DNA of 50,560 nucleotides from a virus. The notes beneath the pieces were generated by a model. That model saw only the letters and a list, made by a program, of their open reading frames with translations, searched no databases and was not told the DNA's origin. The position numbers and the translations under genes were made by a program. Below are positions 1-7,780 of this stretch, piece by piece (position 1 is the stretch's first letter; the number at the start of each line of letters is the position of its first letter). The stretch spans positions 1-50,560 of IMG/VR virus record IMGVR_UViG_3300022538_000825; one strand, written 5' to 3'.

Positions 1-1
1 C

Positions 2-787
2 TATCCCCGTAACGATTATTACGGGGTACCTAATATCCTGCCCGCAGTGGGATCCGTCATTGGGCTTATAGGGATCCGGGACTACAATCTTGCCTTCTTC
101 CCCAACTACGGAGTGCCTGCCTATATGGTAGTCCTTACCGGGGATTGGGACGAGGGTACGGAGAAGATTATCAAAAAGCACCTGGATACAGAGATGAAGG
201 GTAGTGAGAAAGCTCATAAAACTATGGTACTCCAGGTTCCTACGGGAGGGTCGGCAACATTCGAACCTCTCTCGGTGGACATTAAAGAGGGCAGTTTCAG
301 GGTCTACCAGCAGGTGCTAAGAGAGGACATCCTGGCTGCTTACTCCATGCCTGCCTACCGCATAGGTATAAATATAGTAGGTAGCCTGGGGGGGACTAAC
401 ATAGGGGAGTCCACGGTGATATACAACCAGAGCGTGGTTGAGCCTCTGCAGGAGGATCTGGAGGATGTCTTGAATAATAGGATTATAGAGGAGGGTCTGG
501 ACTGCCACAGCTACAAATTCAAGTTCAACGACATGGACTTGAGGGACCGGGATGCCGAGGCCAAGAGGAACAACGAGGCGATCCAGCATGGGAAGATGAC
601 CCCCAACGAGGCGAGGAACCAGGAGGATTTGGGGGAGACTTACCCTGAGGGGGATAGGTTCTACATGAATGCCAGCCTGATCGAGGTAGGACAGGCTGAG
701 CTGGAGAAGAGGGATAAGGAGCAGATGAAGTTCATGGCCGAGCAGGAGAAGCTGAGCAAGAAAATTAAGAAGATAAAGGAGGGATAG
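2..787 (+). CDS. Phage portal protein, C-terminal part (5' end missing)
   Basis: This is the C-terminal 261 residues of the portal, the dodecameric ring at the capsid vertex through which DNA is packaged. The reading frame is open from base 2. The motif YYGVPNILPA near the window start, a typical portal wing/stem segment, lies before any ATG, so the true start is outside this end. The N-terminal part of the same gene lies at 50094-50560. The last 40 or so residues are a Lys/Glu-rich charged tail, as is common in portals. The gene is followed closely by a GTG-started small gene and the minor head protein, the usual portal-minor head order. The family call is firm; the exact join to the other half is not. 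Confidence 0.88.
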   Translation, partial: YPRNDYYGVPNILPAVGSVIGLIGIRDYNLAFFPNYGVPAYMVVLTGDWDEGTEKIIKKHLDTEMKGSEKAHKTMVLQVPTGGSATFEPLSVDIKEGSFRVYQQVLREDILAAYSMPAYRIGINIVGSLGGTNIGESTVIYNQSVVEPLQEDLEDVLNNRIIEEGLDCHSYKFKFNDMDLRDRDAEAKRNNEAIQHGKMTPNEARNQEDLGETYPEGDRFYMNASLIEVGQAELEKRDKEQMKFMAEQEKLSKKIKKIKEG

Positions 788-788
788 A

Positions 789-1022
789 GTGAGAAACAAG
801 TATGTCAAGGAAAGTAAGGTTGTTAAGGTAGGCTCCGGCGAAATAGTGCTGGAAGTAACCATCAACACAGAGCTTTTAGTTGAGGATCTTGCGGAGGGCT
901 TGACATCAATAATCGTAGAGATGATCAAAGAGTTCAGAGAATTTTTGGAAGTTGTGGTGACCTTTATAGATGCCCTGCCTAAAAGACTTCAGGATGAAAT
1001 TAGCAAAGGATTAAAGGGGTAG
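789..1022 (+). CDS. Small hypothetical protein between portal and minor head protein
   Basis: A 77-residue protein starting with GTG one base after the portal stop, with an AAGGAGGG ribosome site (about 775-783) inside the portal end. It has a short beta-rich N-terminus, an acidic helical middle and a helical C-terminus. It contains no cysteine and no clear membrane segment. Position and tight coupling suggest a head-operon accessory protein co-translated with the portal. I do not recognise the family. Confidence 0.6.
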   Translation: MRNKYVKESKVVKVGSGEIVLEVTINTELLVEDLAEGLTSIIVEMIKEFREFLEVVVTFIDALPKRLQDEISKGLKG

Positions 1023-1023
1023 A

Positions 1024-2970
1024 ATGGGATTAATGACAGAGCGAATTGATACGGCTATTTCCGAGTTCTTTGATAAGGTAGACCGCCGGGGCCGTAGAGC
1101 TGGCCGTCTACACCGGGCTATGGATAAGGGTGCTGAGTACCTGAGACCCAAGATCAACGAGTGGATGGGGATTATGAGGAGAAAGATCCTCAGTGATCTT
1201 ACTCATAAGTTTGCTAAGTTTACTAACCTTACTAACTTTGCCAAGGATACAGCCCTAGAGATAACCACTAAGCTGACTGACTGGGAGTGGATCCAGGATA
1301 ACGGCAGGAGGATACTGAAGCCCGCTCTCCTGACGGTTCTGGGAAAGGGAGCGGATGAGGCATTTATCATCGGGGGAATTGAGGCGCGGTTTGATGTCCT
1401 CAACCCCAGAAGCGTGGCCTGGGCTGAGAAGCACTGCGCAAAGCTGGTCAGGGAGGTAACGGATGAGACGAGGGTCGCGATCAGGGATGTTATCAGACGG
1501 GGAGTAAAAGAGGGCAAGTCGGTACCGCACATGGCCAAGGAGATCAGGCCGCTGGTGGGTCTGACCTCCAGGCAGTCAATGGCAGTGGCCAATTATGACG
1601 AATGGCTGATTATGAACCGCCCGGAGCTGTCAGCCTCAGAGGTGTCAAGGCGGGTGGACGTCTACGCCCGGAGGATGCACCGGAGGCGGGCTAATATGAT
1701 TAGCCACACGGAATCGGCCTTTGCCGTGGACGAGGGGACGCTACAGGGATATGAGGAGGCGGAGGTTGAAAAGGTGGAGATCCTGCTGGCGGTGGGTGCC
1801 TGCGATGACTGCGTGACTCTAGCCCGGAAGAGATACAAACCCAGCGAGGCACACGGGATACTGCCTGCCCATCCAGTCTGTTATGATGATAAAACTGAGG
1901 TATATACCGATGAAGGATGGAAATTTTTCAAAGATTTAAATAATAAAGAACAAATCCTAAGTTTAAATCCTGTTACCTTTCAATTAGAATGGTTACCATA
2001 TGTTCAAAAAATAGAATACCATTATAAAGGAAAATTGTTTTATCTTCATAATAAATGGTTTAGCTTAGTAGCAACACCCGACCATAGCCAATTATTTGGT
2101 CGAAGGATAGACCCTAATGATAGGAAAAAAGTTAGATGGGAGATTAAAACCTTAGAAGAAATAGTAGGGTATAAAGAATTTATGCTTCCAAGGACTGCCC
2201 GATGGATAGGAATTAGTCCCCAATTTTTAGATATTAATGGACTTAAGTTAGAGACTAAACTGTTTTGTAGATTTATGGGTTACTGGCTTTCAGAAGGATC
2301 AGTTACCCAAAGAGCAAAAGAAAAAGGTTGGAACTGGTATCAAATATCTATTGCTCAGAAACTCAAAGGGCTAAATAAAATTTATGAAGATATAAAGTTA
2401 TTACCAGTAAAACTTGCAAAGGGAAAAAATCATATTACTTGCAATGATAAACGATTAGGAAAGTATTTATTGCAATTCGGTCATTCAGATCAAAAATTTA
2501 TTCCTCAGGAGATCAAACAACTTTCTCCGGAATTCATTAAAGAGTTTCTATTTGCTTTTAATTTTGGAGATGGTTCTACTAGAAATACAAAATGGCATAG
2601 TAAGGAAAAAGATTTTGAAAGTCGGGAATATACATTTTCTACCTCAAGTCCAAAATTGGCAGGAGATTTAGGGGAACTTATTTTAAAAGCCGGTGGCTAT
2701 CCATCTTATAGAATTAAAAATAACGCAGGGAAAGAGGTTAAGTTTAAAAACGGTGTTTATAAAATTAAATGGGATCAATATATAATATCTTGGAATCACT
2801 CTAAAAATGCCTATTTTGGTGATAAAAGAAAAAGATGGCTTATAGATAGTATAGATTACGATGGAATGGTTTATGATGTAGAATTACCGAGAAATCACAT
2901 TCTCTGGGTTAAACATAATGGAAAAACCTGCTTTAGTGGAAATTGCCGTTGCTGCTGGAGTTCGCTATGA
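1024..2970 (+). CDS. Minor head protein (Mu gpF/SPP1 gp7-like) interrupted by an intein
   Basis: The precursor is 648 residues. The flanking exteins, 285 plus 8 residues, form a 293-residue phage head morphogenesis protein of the Mu F/SPP1 gp7 family, which sits with the portal inside the capsid. Family signs are the helical N-terminus, the region with HTESAFAVDEG near residues 227-237, and the C-terminal ACDDC followed by HPxCRC. The intein begins at Cys286 within LPAHPV/C and ends at Asn640, just before CRCC. Excision therefore restores HPVCRCCWSSL at the very C-terminus, the metal-binding-like end typical of this family. The extein is GC-richer than the inserted AT-rich segment. The start is ATG directly after the preceding stop. 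Confidence 0.9.
   Translation: MGLMTERIDTAISEFFDKVDRRGRRAGRLHRAMDKGAEYLRPKINEWMGIMRRKILSDLTHKFAKFTNLTNFAKDTALEITTKLTDWEWIQDNGRRILKPALLTVLGKGADEAFIIGGIEARFDVLNPRSVAWAEKHCAKLVREVTDETRVAIRDVIRRGVKEGKSVPHMAKEIRPLVGLTSRQSMAVANYDEWLIMNRPELSASEVSRRVDVYARRMHRRRANMISHTESAFAVDEGTLQGYEEAEVEKVEILLAVGACDDCVTLARKRYKPSEAHGILPAHPVCYDDKTEVYTDEGWKFFKDLNNKEQILSLNPVTFQLEWLPYVQKIEYHYKGKLFYLHNKWFSLVATPDHSQLFGRRIDPNDRKKVRWEIKTLEEIVGYKEFMLPRTARWIGISPQFLDINGLKLETKLFCRFMGYWLSEGSVTQRAKEKGWNWYQISIAQKLKGLNKIYEDIKLLPVKLAKGKNHITCNDKRLGKYLLQFGHSDQKFIPQEIKQLSPEFIKEFLFAFNFGDGSTRNTKWHSKEKDFESREYTFSTSSPKLAGDLGELILKAGGYPSYRIKNNAGKEVKFKNGVYKIKWDQYIISWNHSKNAYFGDKRKRWLIDSIDYDGMVYDVELPRNHILWVKHNGKTCFSGNCRCCWSSL
1879..2943 (+). mobile_element. 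Intein with LAGLIDADG homing endonuclease domain
   Basis: A 355-residue in-frame insertion in the minor head protein. It starts with Cys (block A: CYDDKTEVYTDEGW) and has a block B TxxH (VATPDHSQ). Two LAGLIDADG-like helices follow (FMGYWLSEGS near residue 417 and FAFNFGDGS near residue 510 of the precursor). It ends with block F/G (YDGMVYDVELPRNH, then SGN) followed by Cys+1. The penultimate residue is Gly rather than the usual His, which occurs in some active inteins. Base composition is clearly more AT-rich and codon use differs from the extein, which indicates recent acquisition. Splicing is inferred from intact blocks, not shown. Confidence 0.9.
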
Positions 2971-3026
2971 AATCAACAACTTATTTGAAATTGAAATCCG
3001 AGCTTATCAATAAAGGAGGATTAATT

Positions 3027-3236
3027 ATGCAAGTACAAGAAAATGATGGTGTTTATCGGAAACCGGAAAAACTAGGGGGGGATCTGGAAGATCGGACTCG
3101 AAGGATACAAGAAGTTTTAGAGGAGGAGAACGTAAGAAGAATTCTGATCTTCCCCGGCTATGATGAGAATGGCAGACCGACTGCGGAAATGAGAAGGGCC
3201 TGGGGAAGATGGAATAGAACCAAGCAAAGGAACTAA
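3027..3236 (+). CDS. Small hypothetical protein, head operon
   Basis: A 69-residue hydrophilic protein. The reading frame is open further upstream, into the end of the minor head gene, but the ATG at 3027 sits 6 bases after a strong AAAGGAGGA site (3012-3020), so I use that start. The sequence is Arg/Glu-rich with a short hydrophobic strand (RRILIFPGYDENGRPT) in the middle. I see no catalytic or metal motif. The stop is followed immediately by the next gene's TTG start, so the two are probably translationally coupled. Confidence 0.6.
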   Translation: MQVQENDGVYRKPEKLGGDLEDRTRRIQEVLEEENVRRILIFPGYDENGRPTAEMRRAWGRWNRTKQRN

Positions 3237-3237
3237 A

Positions 3238-3465
3238 TTGACTGCTAGAGCATACGAGAGAGGTTGGCCTATTATATTTCAAAATGGAGAATGGGTATAT
3301 GAGGACACGGGTAAGTCAGCAATGGATGACCGTCCTTGCCCTCGGTGCGGCAAGATGGTTGCACCCGAAGGTTATGATGCTTGTCTAGGATATATACCTG
3401 GTGCTACGGCAGCATGCTGCGGGCACGGCGTAAGTGAACCATATATTTCCCGAGAGAGTCTATGA
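3238..3465 (+). CDS. Small Cys-rich phage protein (CPxCG ... CLG ... CCGHG)
   Basis: A 75-residue protein with a TTG start one base after the previous stop. It has the pattern DRPCPRCGK, then DACLGYIPG, then AACCGHG. I know this pattern from small conserved proteins encoded near phage head genes. The four or five cysteines and His suggest zinc binding, but the biochemical role is unknown. It overlaps the start of the next gene by 4 bases (ATGA), so translation is coupled. Confidence 0.65.
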   Translation: MTARAYERGWPIIFQNGEWVYEDTGKSAMDDRPCPRCGKMVAPEGYDACLGYIPGATAACCGHGVSEPYISRESL

Positions 3466-3758
3466 ATAAATGCAAAAAATGCGGTAGATGTTGCGACCCC
3501 ATCCGATTAAGCAAGAGGATCATCCCTGATTTAATCCCTGACTCCGCACCGGAGGGGTGGCTTCAGAGGCACTGGCACCTGATCAAAAAAGAGGGCAAGA
3601 AGTACCTTTACTCCTGTGATCTTTACGATAAGAGGACGCATTTATGCACGATACATAAAGGCAAACCCAAAGTCTGCAGGAATTATCCTTATATGAGGGA
3701 GCATCCTGAGGACTTTGAGAAATACACTTTAAAAGGATGTGGTTACAGATGCGAATAG
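3462..3758 (+). CDS. YkgJ-type CxxCxxCC cluster protein
   Basis: A 98-residue protein starting CKKCGRCC, then a Cys/Tyr region (YSCDLYD), CTIHKGKPKVCRNYP, and a final CGYRC. This order of cysteines matches the YkgJ/UPF0153 zinc- or iron-chelating family (CxxCxxCC proteins). Members bind a metal cluster, but their roles are mostly unknown. It overlaps neighbours on both sides by a few bases in a tightly packed head-operon segment. Family confidence is good; function in the phage is unknown. Confidence 0.75.
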   Translation: MNKCKKCGRCCDPIRLSKRIIPDLIPDSAPEGWLQRHWHLIKKEGKKYLYSCDLYDKRTHLCTIHKGKPKVCRNYPYMREHPEDFEKYTLKGCGYRCE

Positions 3759-3874
3759 AGGAAATAACAGAAAATAAACTAAAAAAGGCCGAGAGGAACG
3801 AGCTTTATCATCTTAAGTTCAGGTTCCTGCAGATCTGGCGAAAGTTGGTGAAGAGCAATGTTATCAAAAAGTGA
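3749..3874 (+). CDS. Small helical hypothetical protein
   Basis: A 41-residue ORF starting with ATG inside the end of the previous gene and overlapping the next gene's start by 17 bases. Its sequence is one charged helix with the segment ELYHLKFRFLQIW. I recall similar short helical segments fused to or beside head-region proteins in other phages. Supported by tight packing and lack of any other gene here; no function is assigned. Confidence 0.45.
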   Translation: MRIEEITENKLKKAERNELYHLKFRFLQIWRKLVKSNVIKK

Positions 3875-5120
3875 GCTCCTGAGTAAATATGAGATTCTAA
3901 CGGCTGAAATGAAAAAGAGGGAGTTGAAGCTCGGAGAGAATACGCCTCTGGATGTGGCTCTGGGCGTGGCTCTGTTTAAACGGGCTATGCTAGGGATAGA
4001 CGTTACCCGCCTCAGTGACGTAGTGGTAGTCCCCGATTATATCACCATCGGGGGGGGATTCGTTAAGTCTCCCAGGGATGTAAAGGATCTTGACCTGGTT
4101 ATGCGCCAGGATGAGGGGGACAGGGATGAAGGGACGGAGCTTAAGATCTCCCGTCTAGTCAAGAAACAGACCGGGAAGGAATGCCGCTTTGTTTATAGCA
4201 AGAGTGGACCGCATAGCAATTATATCCCGGCGTTTGATCTAGTGCTGAGGGCTAAGGATACTACTAGGCGGGTTAAGGTTAAAGAGGGCTATGGGAAGGC
4301 GACGAAGGAGACGAAGATAATCTGGGTTATCCCGAAGGTCTACATCCCACGTATGGGGGGCTATGCCCACGAGCACAGCAAGAACGAGTTCTCACGGAAT
4401 ATTGTAAAGTGGAGAGCCGATGTCACCAATGAGGAGTACCTTGAGGAGTTCGGCACCCTGCTACATAAGGCCATTAAGGATAAGCTGGGCACCGCCTGGG
4501 AGGTCCTAACTTATCCAGGGGAGGTTGATTCCGGGAGGCCGGTTCATCAGCTAGTTAAATGGCTGGCTAAGAAGATGAAGATAATTTATAGATCAATACA
4601 GACTCAGAATCCCACAGATTTTAGCGGTAAAAGAGTCCTGATTATAGATGATATAGTAGCCTCGGGTGCGACAGCAAGGAAGGCAGTTAAAAGAGTCCGG
4701 GACGGGAATGCCAAAGTGATAGGATTTGCTGCTCTTGGCAGGTCAAAGCCGAAGATGAAGGAAAGATTCTGGCTGGAAAAAGCGGACAAAGAGGGCGCTG
4801 AGGAGATCCTGCCCGCACTAAAGGATTACGAGGATCTCCTGCACCATATCCACACTAAGGGGGACGGGGAAGAGGAGATCCACCACTGCCTCATTCTCGA
4901 CCATATAGCCAATATGTTTGAGCAGGCGCACCTGTGGATTAAGGACGGAAAGATCTATTTGAATGAAAAGGAGATTAAAGAGGGTGTGTTCCACGTAATA
5001 AAGGATCTGGAGCCTACCCAGGAAGTCGTCTGGTCGGACAAAGAGGCTGAGGAGAATAAGATAACGGCTAAGAAAATGAAGGTAGGGATGACTCTAAGCC
5101 AAAAGGCTAAGGAGTGGTGA
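3858..5120 (+). CDS. Nucleotidyltransferase-like / phosphoribosyltransferase fusion protein
   Basis: A 420-residue protein. Residues about 55-180 resemble a nucleotidyltransferase fold: a GGG loop, then SPRDVKDLDL, giving the G-x-S...DxD pattern. Residues about 230-320 are a type I phosphoribosyltransferase: VLIIDDIVASGAT at 260-272 is the PRPP-binding loop preceded by a hydrophobic strand. The last 100 residues are charged and helical with HH pairs. It sits in the head operon, followed one base later by an asparagine-synthase-like gene. The domains imply nucleotide or PRPP chemistry, but the substrate is unknown. Strong DNA-level continuity with neighbours argues against recent insertion. 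Confidence 0.75.
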   Translation: MLSKSELLSKYEILTAEMKKRELKLGENTPLDVALGVALFKRAMLGIDVTRLSDVVVVPDYITIGGGFVKSPRDVKDLDLVMRQDEGDRDEGTELKISRLVKKQTGKECRFVYSKSGPHSNYIPAFDLVLRAKDTTRRVKVKEGYGKATKETKIIWVIPKVYIPRMGGYAHEHSKNEFSRNIVKWRADVTNEEYLEEFGTLLHKAIKDKLGTAWEVLTYPGEVDSGRPVHQLVKWLAKKMKIIYRSIQTQNPTDFSGKRVLIIDDIVASGATARKAVKRVRDGNAKVIGFAALGRSKPKMKERFWLEKADKEGAEEILPALKDYEDLLHHIHTKGDGEEEIHHCLILDHIANMFEQAHLWIKDGKIYLNEKEIKEGVFHVIKDLEPTQEVVWSDKEAEENKITAKKMKVGMTLSQKAKEW

Positions 5121-5121
5121 A

Positions 5122-5835
5122 ATGATTACTTACCCGGAGTGCTGGTCTTCAATCGGACGGCCTATTGAGGTCGGGGAAATAGAGGAGGCGATTCTTCAAA
5201 CTCTGCTTGACATTCCCTGTCCTAATCTCTCCCTCTCGGGGGGCTTGGACTCCTCCCTAATGCTGTATTTTATGACTAAGGTTTTTGACAAGGTGTCTGC
5301 TTTTACCATTGGTTATCCAGAGACCCATCCCGATATTGAGTATTCTAGATTGGTTGCGAAGAAGTTTAAGAATGTAGCTCACGTGATCTATGTGCCAACT
5401 GCCCAGGATATAGCTGAGGAGACGAAGAAAAGGCCAGGGCCGGATGTCGGAGTTAGATTATTTTATAAATTCCTTGCCAAGGGGGGGATTTCCAGGATTA
5501 TTACCTGTGATGGTGTAGATGAGTATATGGCGGGTTATTATGATCATCAGCAACATCCTGACGAAGAGACTTATTACAAATATATCCGGCGCTTACAGGA
5601 TGAGCACCTGGAGCAACTCAATAAGAATTCGGGGCATATAAGAGTTTATCTTCCGTATCTGGATGAGGTTATCCTTTACCTATTAGCCCAGATACCTATT
5701 AGTGAGAAGGTGGACGGTGAGCATCGCAAGAAGATGATGGTTCAGATGGCCAAAGGTAAGATCCCTGATAAGGTTATAGAGAGATGGAAGTATGGCTTTA
5801 ACGATGTGTTAGGAATCAAGAAAGCGAGGTTTTAA
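5122..5835 (+). CDS. Asparagine-synthase-like PP-loop ATPase (no glutaminase domain)
   Basis: A 237-residue protein with the PP-loop SGGLDSS at residues 39-45, which binds ATP pyrophosphate. A later CDGVDEYMAGYY corresponds to the GDGxDELxxGY motif of asparagine synthase C-terminal domains. The N-terminal glutaminase domain and its catalytic Cys are absent, so ammonia or another nucleophile would be used, or the enzyme adenylates a different acid. The gene starts one base after the NTase-PRTase gene and 2 bases before the protease gene. It therefore belongs to the head operon and probably acts with its upstream neighbour. Substrate unknown. Confidence 0.8.
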   Translation: MITYPECWSSIGRPIEVGEIEEAILQTLLDIPCPNLSLSGGLDSSLMLYFMTKVFDKVSAFTIGYPETHPDIEYSRLVAKKFKNVAHVIYVPTAQDIAEETKKRPGPDVGVRLFYKFLAKGGISRIITCDGVDEYMAGYYDHQQHPDEETYYKYIRRLQDEHLEQLNKNSGHIRVYLPYLDEVILYLLAQIPISEKVDGEHRKKMMVQMAKGKIPDKVIERWKYGFNDVLGIKKARF

Positions 5836-5837
5836 AA

Positions 5838-6578
5838 ATGAAGATATGGCATAAAATAGAGGATGGAAAAGTTGTCCATGAAATATCTCAACTTGCCAAG
5901 AAAGTAGAGATCAGCAAACCCTATCCCAATGAACACGCCTGTAGATTACAAGACCCAAAAAAATATGATACCTGTAGGAGAGGTGAAAGGACTGCTCATA
6001 AACCTGAATCGGTAAATGGCAAAAAGTATAATGTTATTTATTGTAAAAAAGGTACTGGGCCAATGGAGCAACAGGCATTTCGGTATCCAAAAGACAAATG
6101 GACTGCTGAACAAGCAAAAGCACATTGTAAATTGAATGAAGGCACATTCGAGCCCGCTAGTGATAAGGTAGAAAAAGAGGAGGGAGCGGAGAAGAGCCAA
6201 ACGCTTACTTTTGGATTCAAGAAAATCGACAAAAAGGAGCACATAGTAGGGGGGATTGTCTATGAGCCAGATAAAAAGGATAGTCAGGGGGATGAGGCTA
6301 ATGCAAAGGAGATCTGGAAAGCCCTCAAAAACTACATGATTAAAGGGAAATCCATCAAGGTTATGCACAAGGGAAAGGCTAAAAGCGTACCCATAGTTGA
6401 GTGCTTCCAGGCTGAGGAGGACACCCATAAGGGGGGGACTGGTCCTGAGCATCTGATCAAGAAGGGTGCCTGGTGGCTGAGCGTGTATCTGGGCGGTGAG
6501 CCGGAGATCTGGAAGGATGTCCTGGCCGGTAAACTGAACGGGTTCAGCATGGCTGGGAGAGCAGAGGCTAGCACTTGA
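5838..6578 (+). CDS. XkdF-like prohead protease region
   Basis: A 246-residue protein. Residues about 25-110 form a Cys-containing domain (YPNEHACRLQDP, then a YCKK and AHCKL region) that I know from phage head proteins. Residues about 125-245 match the XkdF family of putative phage serine proteases (IVGGIVYEPDKKDSQGDEA, then KKGAWWLSVYLGG and LNGFSMAGRAE), which trims scaffold and capsid during maturation. The conserved segment that usually follows (EISxVDxPxxxxKFLIIK) is not here; it starts the next ORF at 6756. So the family protein seems split in two. The stop lies inside a consensus promoter. Confidence 0.75.
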   Translation: MKIWHKIEDGKVVHEISQLAKKVEISKPYPNEHACRLQDPKKYDTCRRGERTAHKPESVNGKKYNVIYCKKGTGPMEQQAFRYPKDKWTAEQAKAHCKLNEGTFEPASDKVEKEEGAEKSQTLTFGFKKIDKKEHIVGGIVYEPDKKDSQGDEANAKEIWKALKNYMIKGKSIKVMHKGKAKSVPIVECFQAEEDTHKGGTGPEHLIKKGAWWLSVYLGGEPEIWKDVLAGKLNGFSMAGRAEAST

Positions 6579-6602
6579 CATTTGACGGGAATGTTATATA
6601 AT
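6575..6602 (+). promoter_or_regulatory. Consensus sigma70 promoter, scaffold/capsid genes
   Basis: TTGACA at 6575-6580 and TATAAT at 6597-6602 with a 16-base spacer, both perfect consensus. The -35 box overlaps the stop codon of the protease gene. Transcription would start near 6609 and run into the hairpin at 6671-6720 before reaching the scaffold and capsid genes. Confidence 0.75.
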
Positions 6603-6608
6603 ATAACT

Positions 6609-6729
6609 GACAATTAGATAAGGCACATTCGTAAAAGTTAAGATTCGCTGGTTCCTTCGGGAAGCCATCGGAGCGGATGCTTAAGCTCTTTAGAATTGCA
6701 AAGGGTTTAGGCATCCGCTCTTTTTATTT
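6609..6729 (+). ncRNA. Possible short structured leader RNA upstream of scaffold/capsid
   Basis: The stretch between the consensus promoter and the intrinsic terminator would give a transcript of about 120 nt with no credible ORF. It contains a UUCC-UUCG-GGAA hairpin (CUUCGG-type tetraloop, about 6651-6662) followed by the very long terminator hairpin. It could be a stand-alone small RNA or a leader that controls read-through. This is inference from promoter, structure and terminator only. Confidence 0.35.
6671..6729 (+). terminator. Intrinsic terminator/attenuator with 21-bp stem
   Basis: Left arm 6671-6691 pairs with right arm 6700-6720 along all 21 positions (G-U pairs allowed), with the 8-nt loop AGAATTGC, followed by TTTTTATTT. 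It lies between the promoter at 6575 and the scaffold gene, so it would act as an attenuator unless read through. Confidence 0.85.
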
Positions 6730-6755
6730 GATGCAAAAACAGGAGGTGATTATGA

Positions 6756-7721
6756 ATGGGTAGAAAACTGAGGGAGATCGAGGTAGCGGAGATTAGTTTT
6801 GTCGATGCTCCTAGCACCCGCAAGAAGTTTCTTATCATCAAAGGAGATGATGGGGTGCAAAAACAGAAGGCCAAAATCCAGATAGAGAGTAATGGAACGG
6901 TTAAGGGCACCAAAATAACTGTGAATGGTGAGGAGGTTAAGGACCTGGTAGATTTTAGTTTCTCCTTTTATCAGCCAAGAAGTGGTGATACGGGGGAGCT
7001 AGGGAAGAATGTCTCCTGCACTTATTCAAAGGTAACTGAGACCGAGGATGGCTTTAAGCATACAGACCATTTCTATCTATCTAAATCACTGGAGGTGAAT
7101 AAAGGAATGAAAGAACTAAAGGAATTGCTGAAAGACTATTTAGGGGAGGATTTCTCCGAGGATGAGTTCGAGAAAGCTGCGAAGCTATCCGATAAAGCTA
7201 TGGACGCTTTAAAGGAAGCTCTGACTACCCTCAATAAGTATAAGGGAGATTTCCCAGATGAGCTTAAAAAGGCGGTGGGGGCTCTGGCCAAGTACGCCGG
7301 ATACGGGTACCCGACCAAGAAGTCCGAGGGGCCTTATAAGCTCGAAAAAGTGATAGAGGCGCTAGAGAAAGCCCACCTAGAGAAGTCGGGGGCTAAGCTC
7401 TCTAAGAGTACCAGAGAGCAGATCCAGAAGGCTATTGATGCTCTTAAGAAACTTCTTGAGCAAGATCTGAAGAAGGAGAATGGAGAGGGAGGAGACGAAG
7501 AGATCAAAAAGGAGCTGGGAGAGATCAAAAAGACCCTGGAGGGTCTAGCGAAAAAGGCTGAGGTTGTAAAGGATGAGGATGTCAAAACGTCGCTGGAGAC
7601 CATAACTAAGAGGCTGGAGGCCATTGAGAAGGCTAAGGGGATCAAAAAGTCGATTGATGGAGATGGCGGCGGTGGAGATAAGGGAAAATGGCCTTCTTTT
7701 GAAGGCTTGAATCAGGAATAG
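6756..7721 (+). CDS. Scaffold-like protein with protease-family C-terminal segment at its start
   Basis: A 321-residue protein. Residues 1-30 contain EVAEISFVDAPSTRKKFLII, the segment that normally closes the XkdF-type protease. The rest is Lys/Glu-rich and mostly predicted helix and coiled coil, especially residues about 110-310, ending in a Gly-rich tail. This fits an internal scaffolding protein, and it lies directly before the major capsid gene. An AGGAGGTGA site at 6741-6749 sets the ATG at 6756. The protein may itself be a target of the upstream protease. Function is inferred from composition and position. Confidence 0.65.
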   Translation: MGRKLREIEVAEISFVDAPSTRKKFLIIKGDDGVQKQKAKIQIESNGTVKGTKITVNGEEVKDLVDFSFSFYQPRSGDTGELGKNVSCTYSKVTETEDGFKHTDHFYLSKSLEVNKGMKELKELLKDYLGEDFSEDEFEKAAKLSDKAMDALKEALTTLNKYKGDFPDELKKAVGALAKYAGYGYPTKKSEGPYKLEKVIEALEKAHLEKSGAKLSKSTREQIQKAIDALKKLLEQDLKKENGEGGDEEIKKELGEIKKTLEGLAKKAEVVKDEDVKTSLETITKRLEAIEKAKGIKKSIDGDGGGGDKGKWPSFEGLNQE

Positions 7722-7780
7722 ACAGACTAAAACCTAACATTTTGATCTGTTTAAAATTAACAAAAGCGAGGTGAACATTA

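Noticed and set aside
317-928. Long minus-strand ORF (203 codons) under the portal gene
   Set aside because: It is antisense to clear portal coding sequence, is Leu/Ser-rich, and has no ribosome site or motif.
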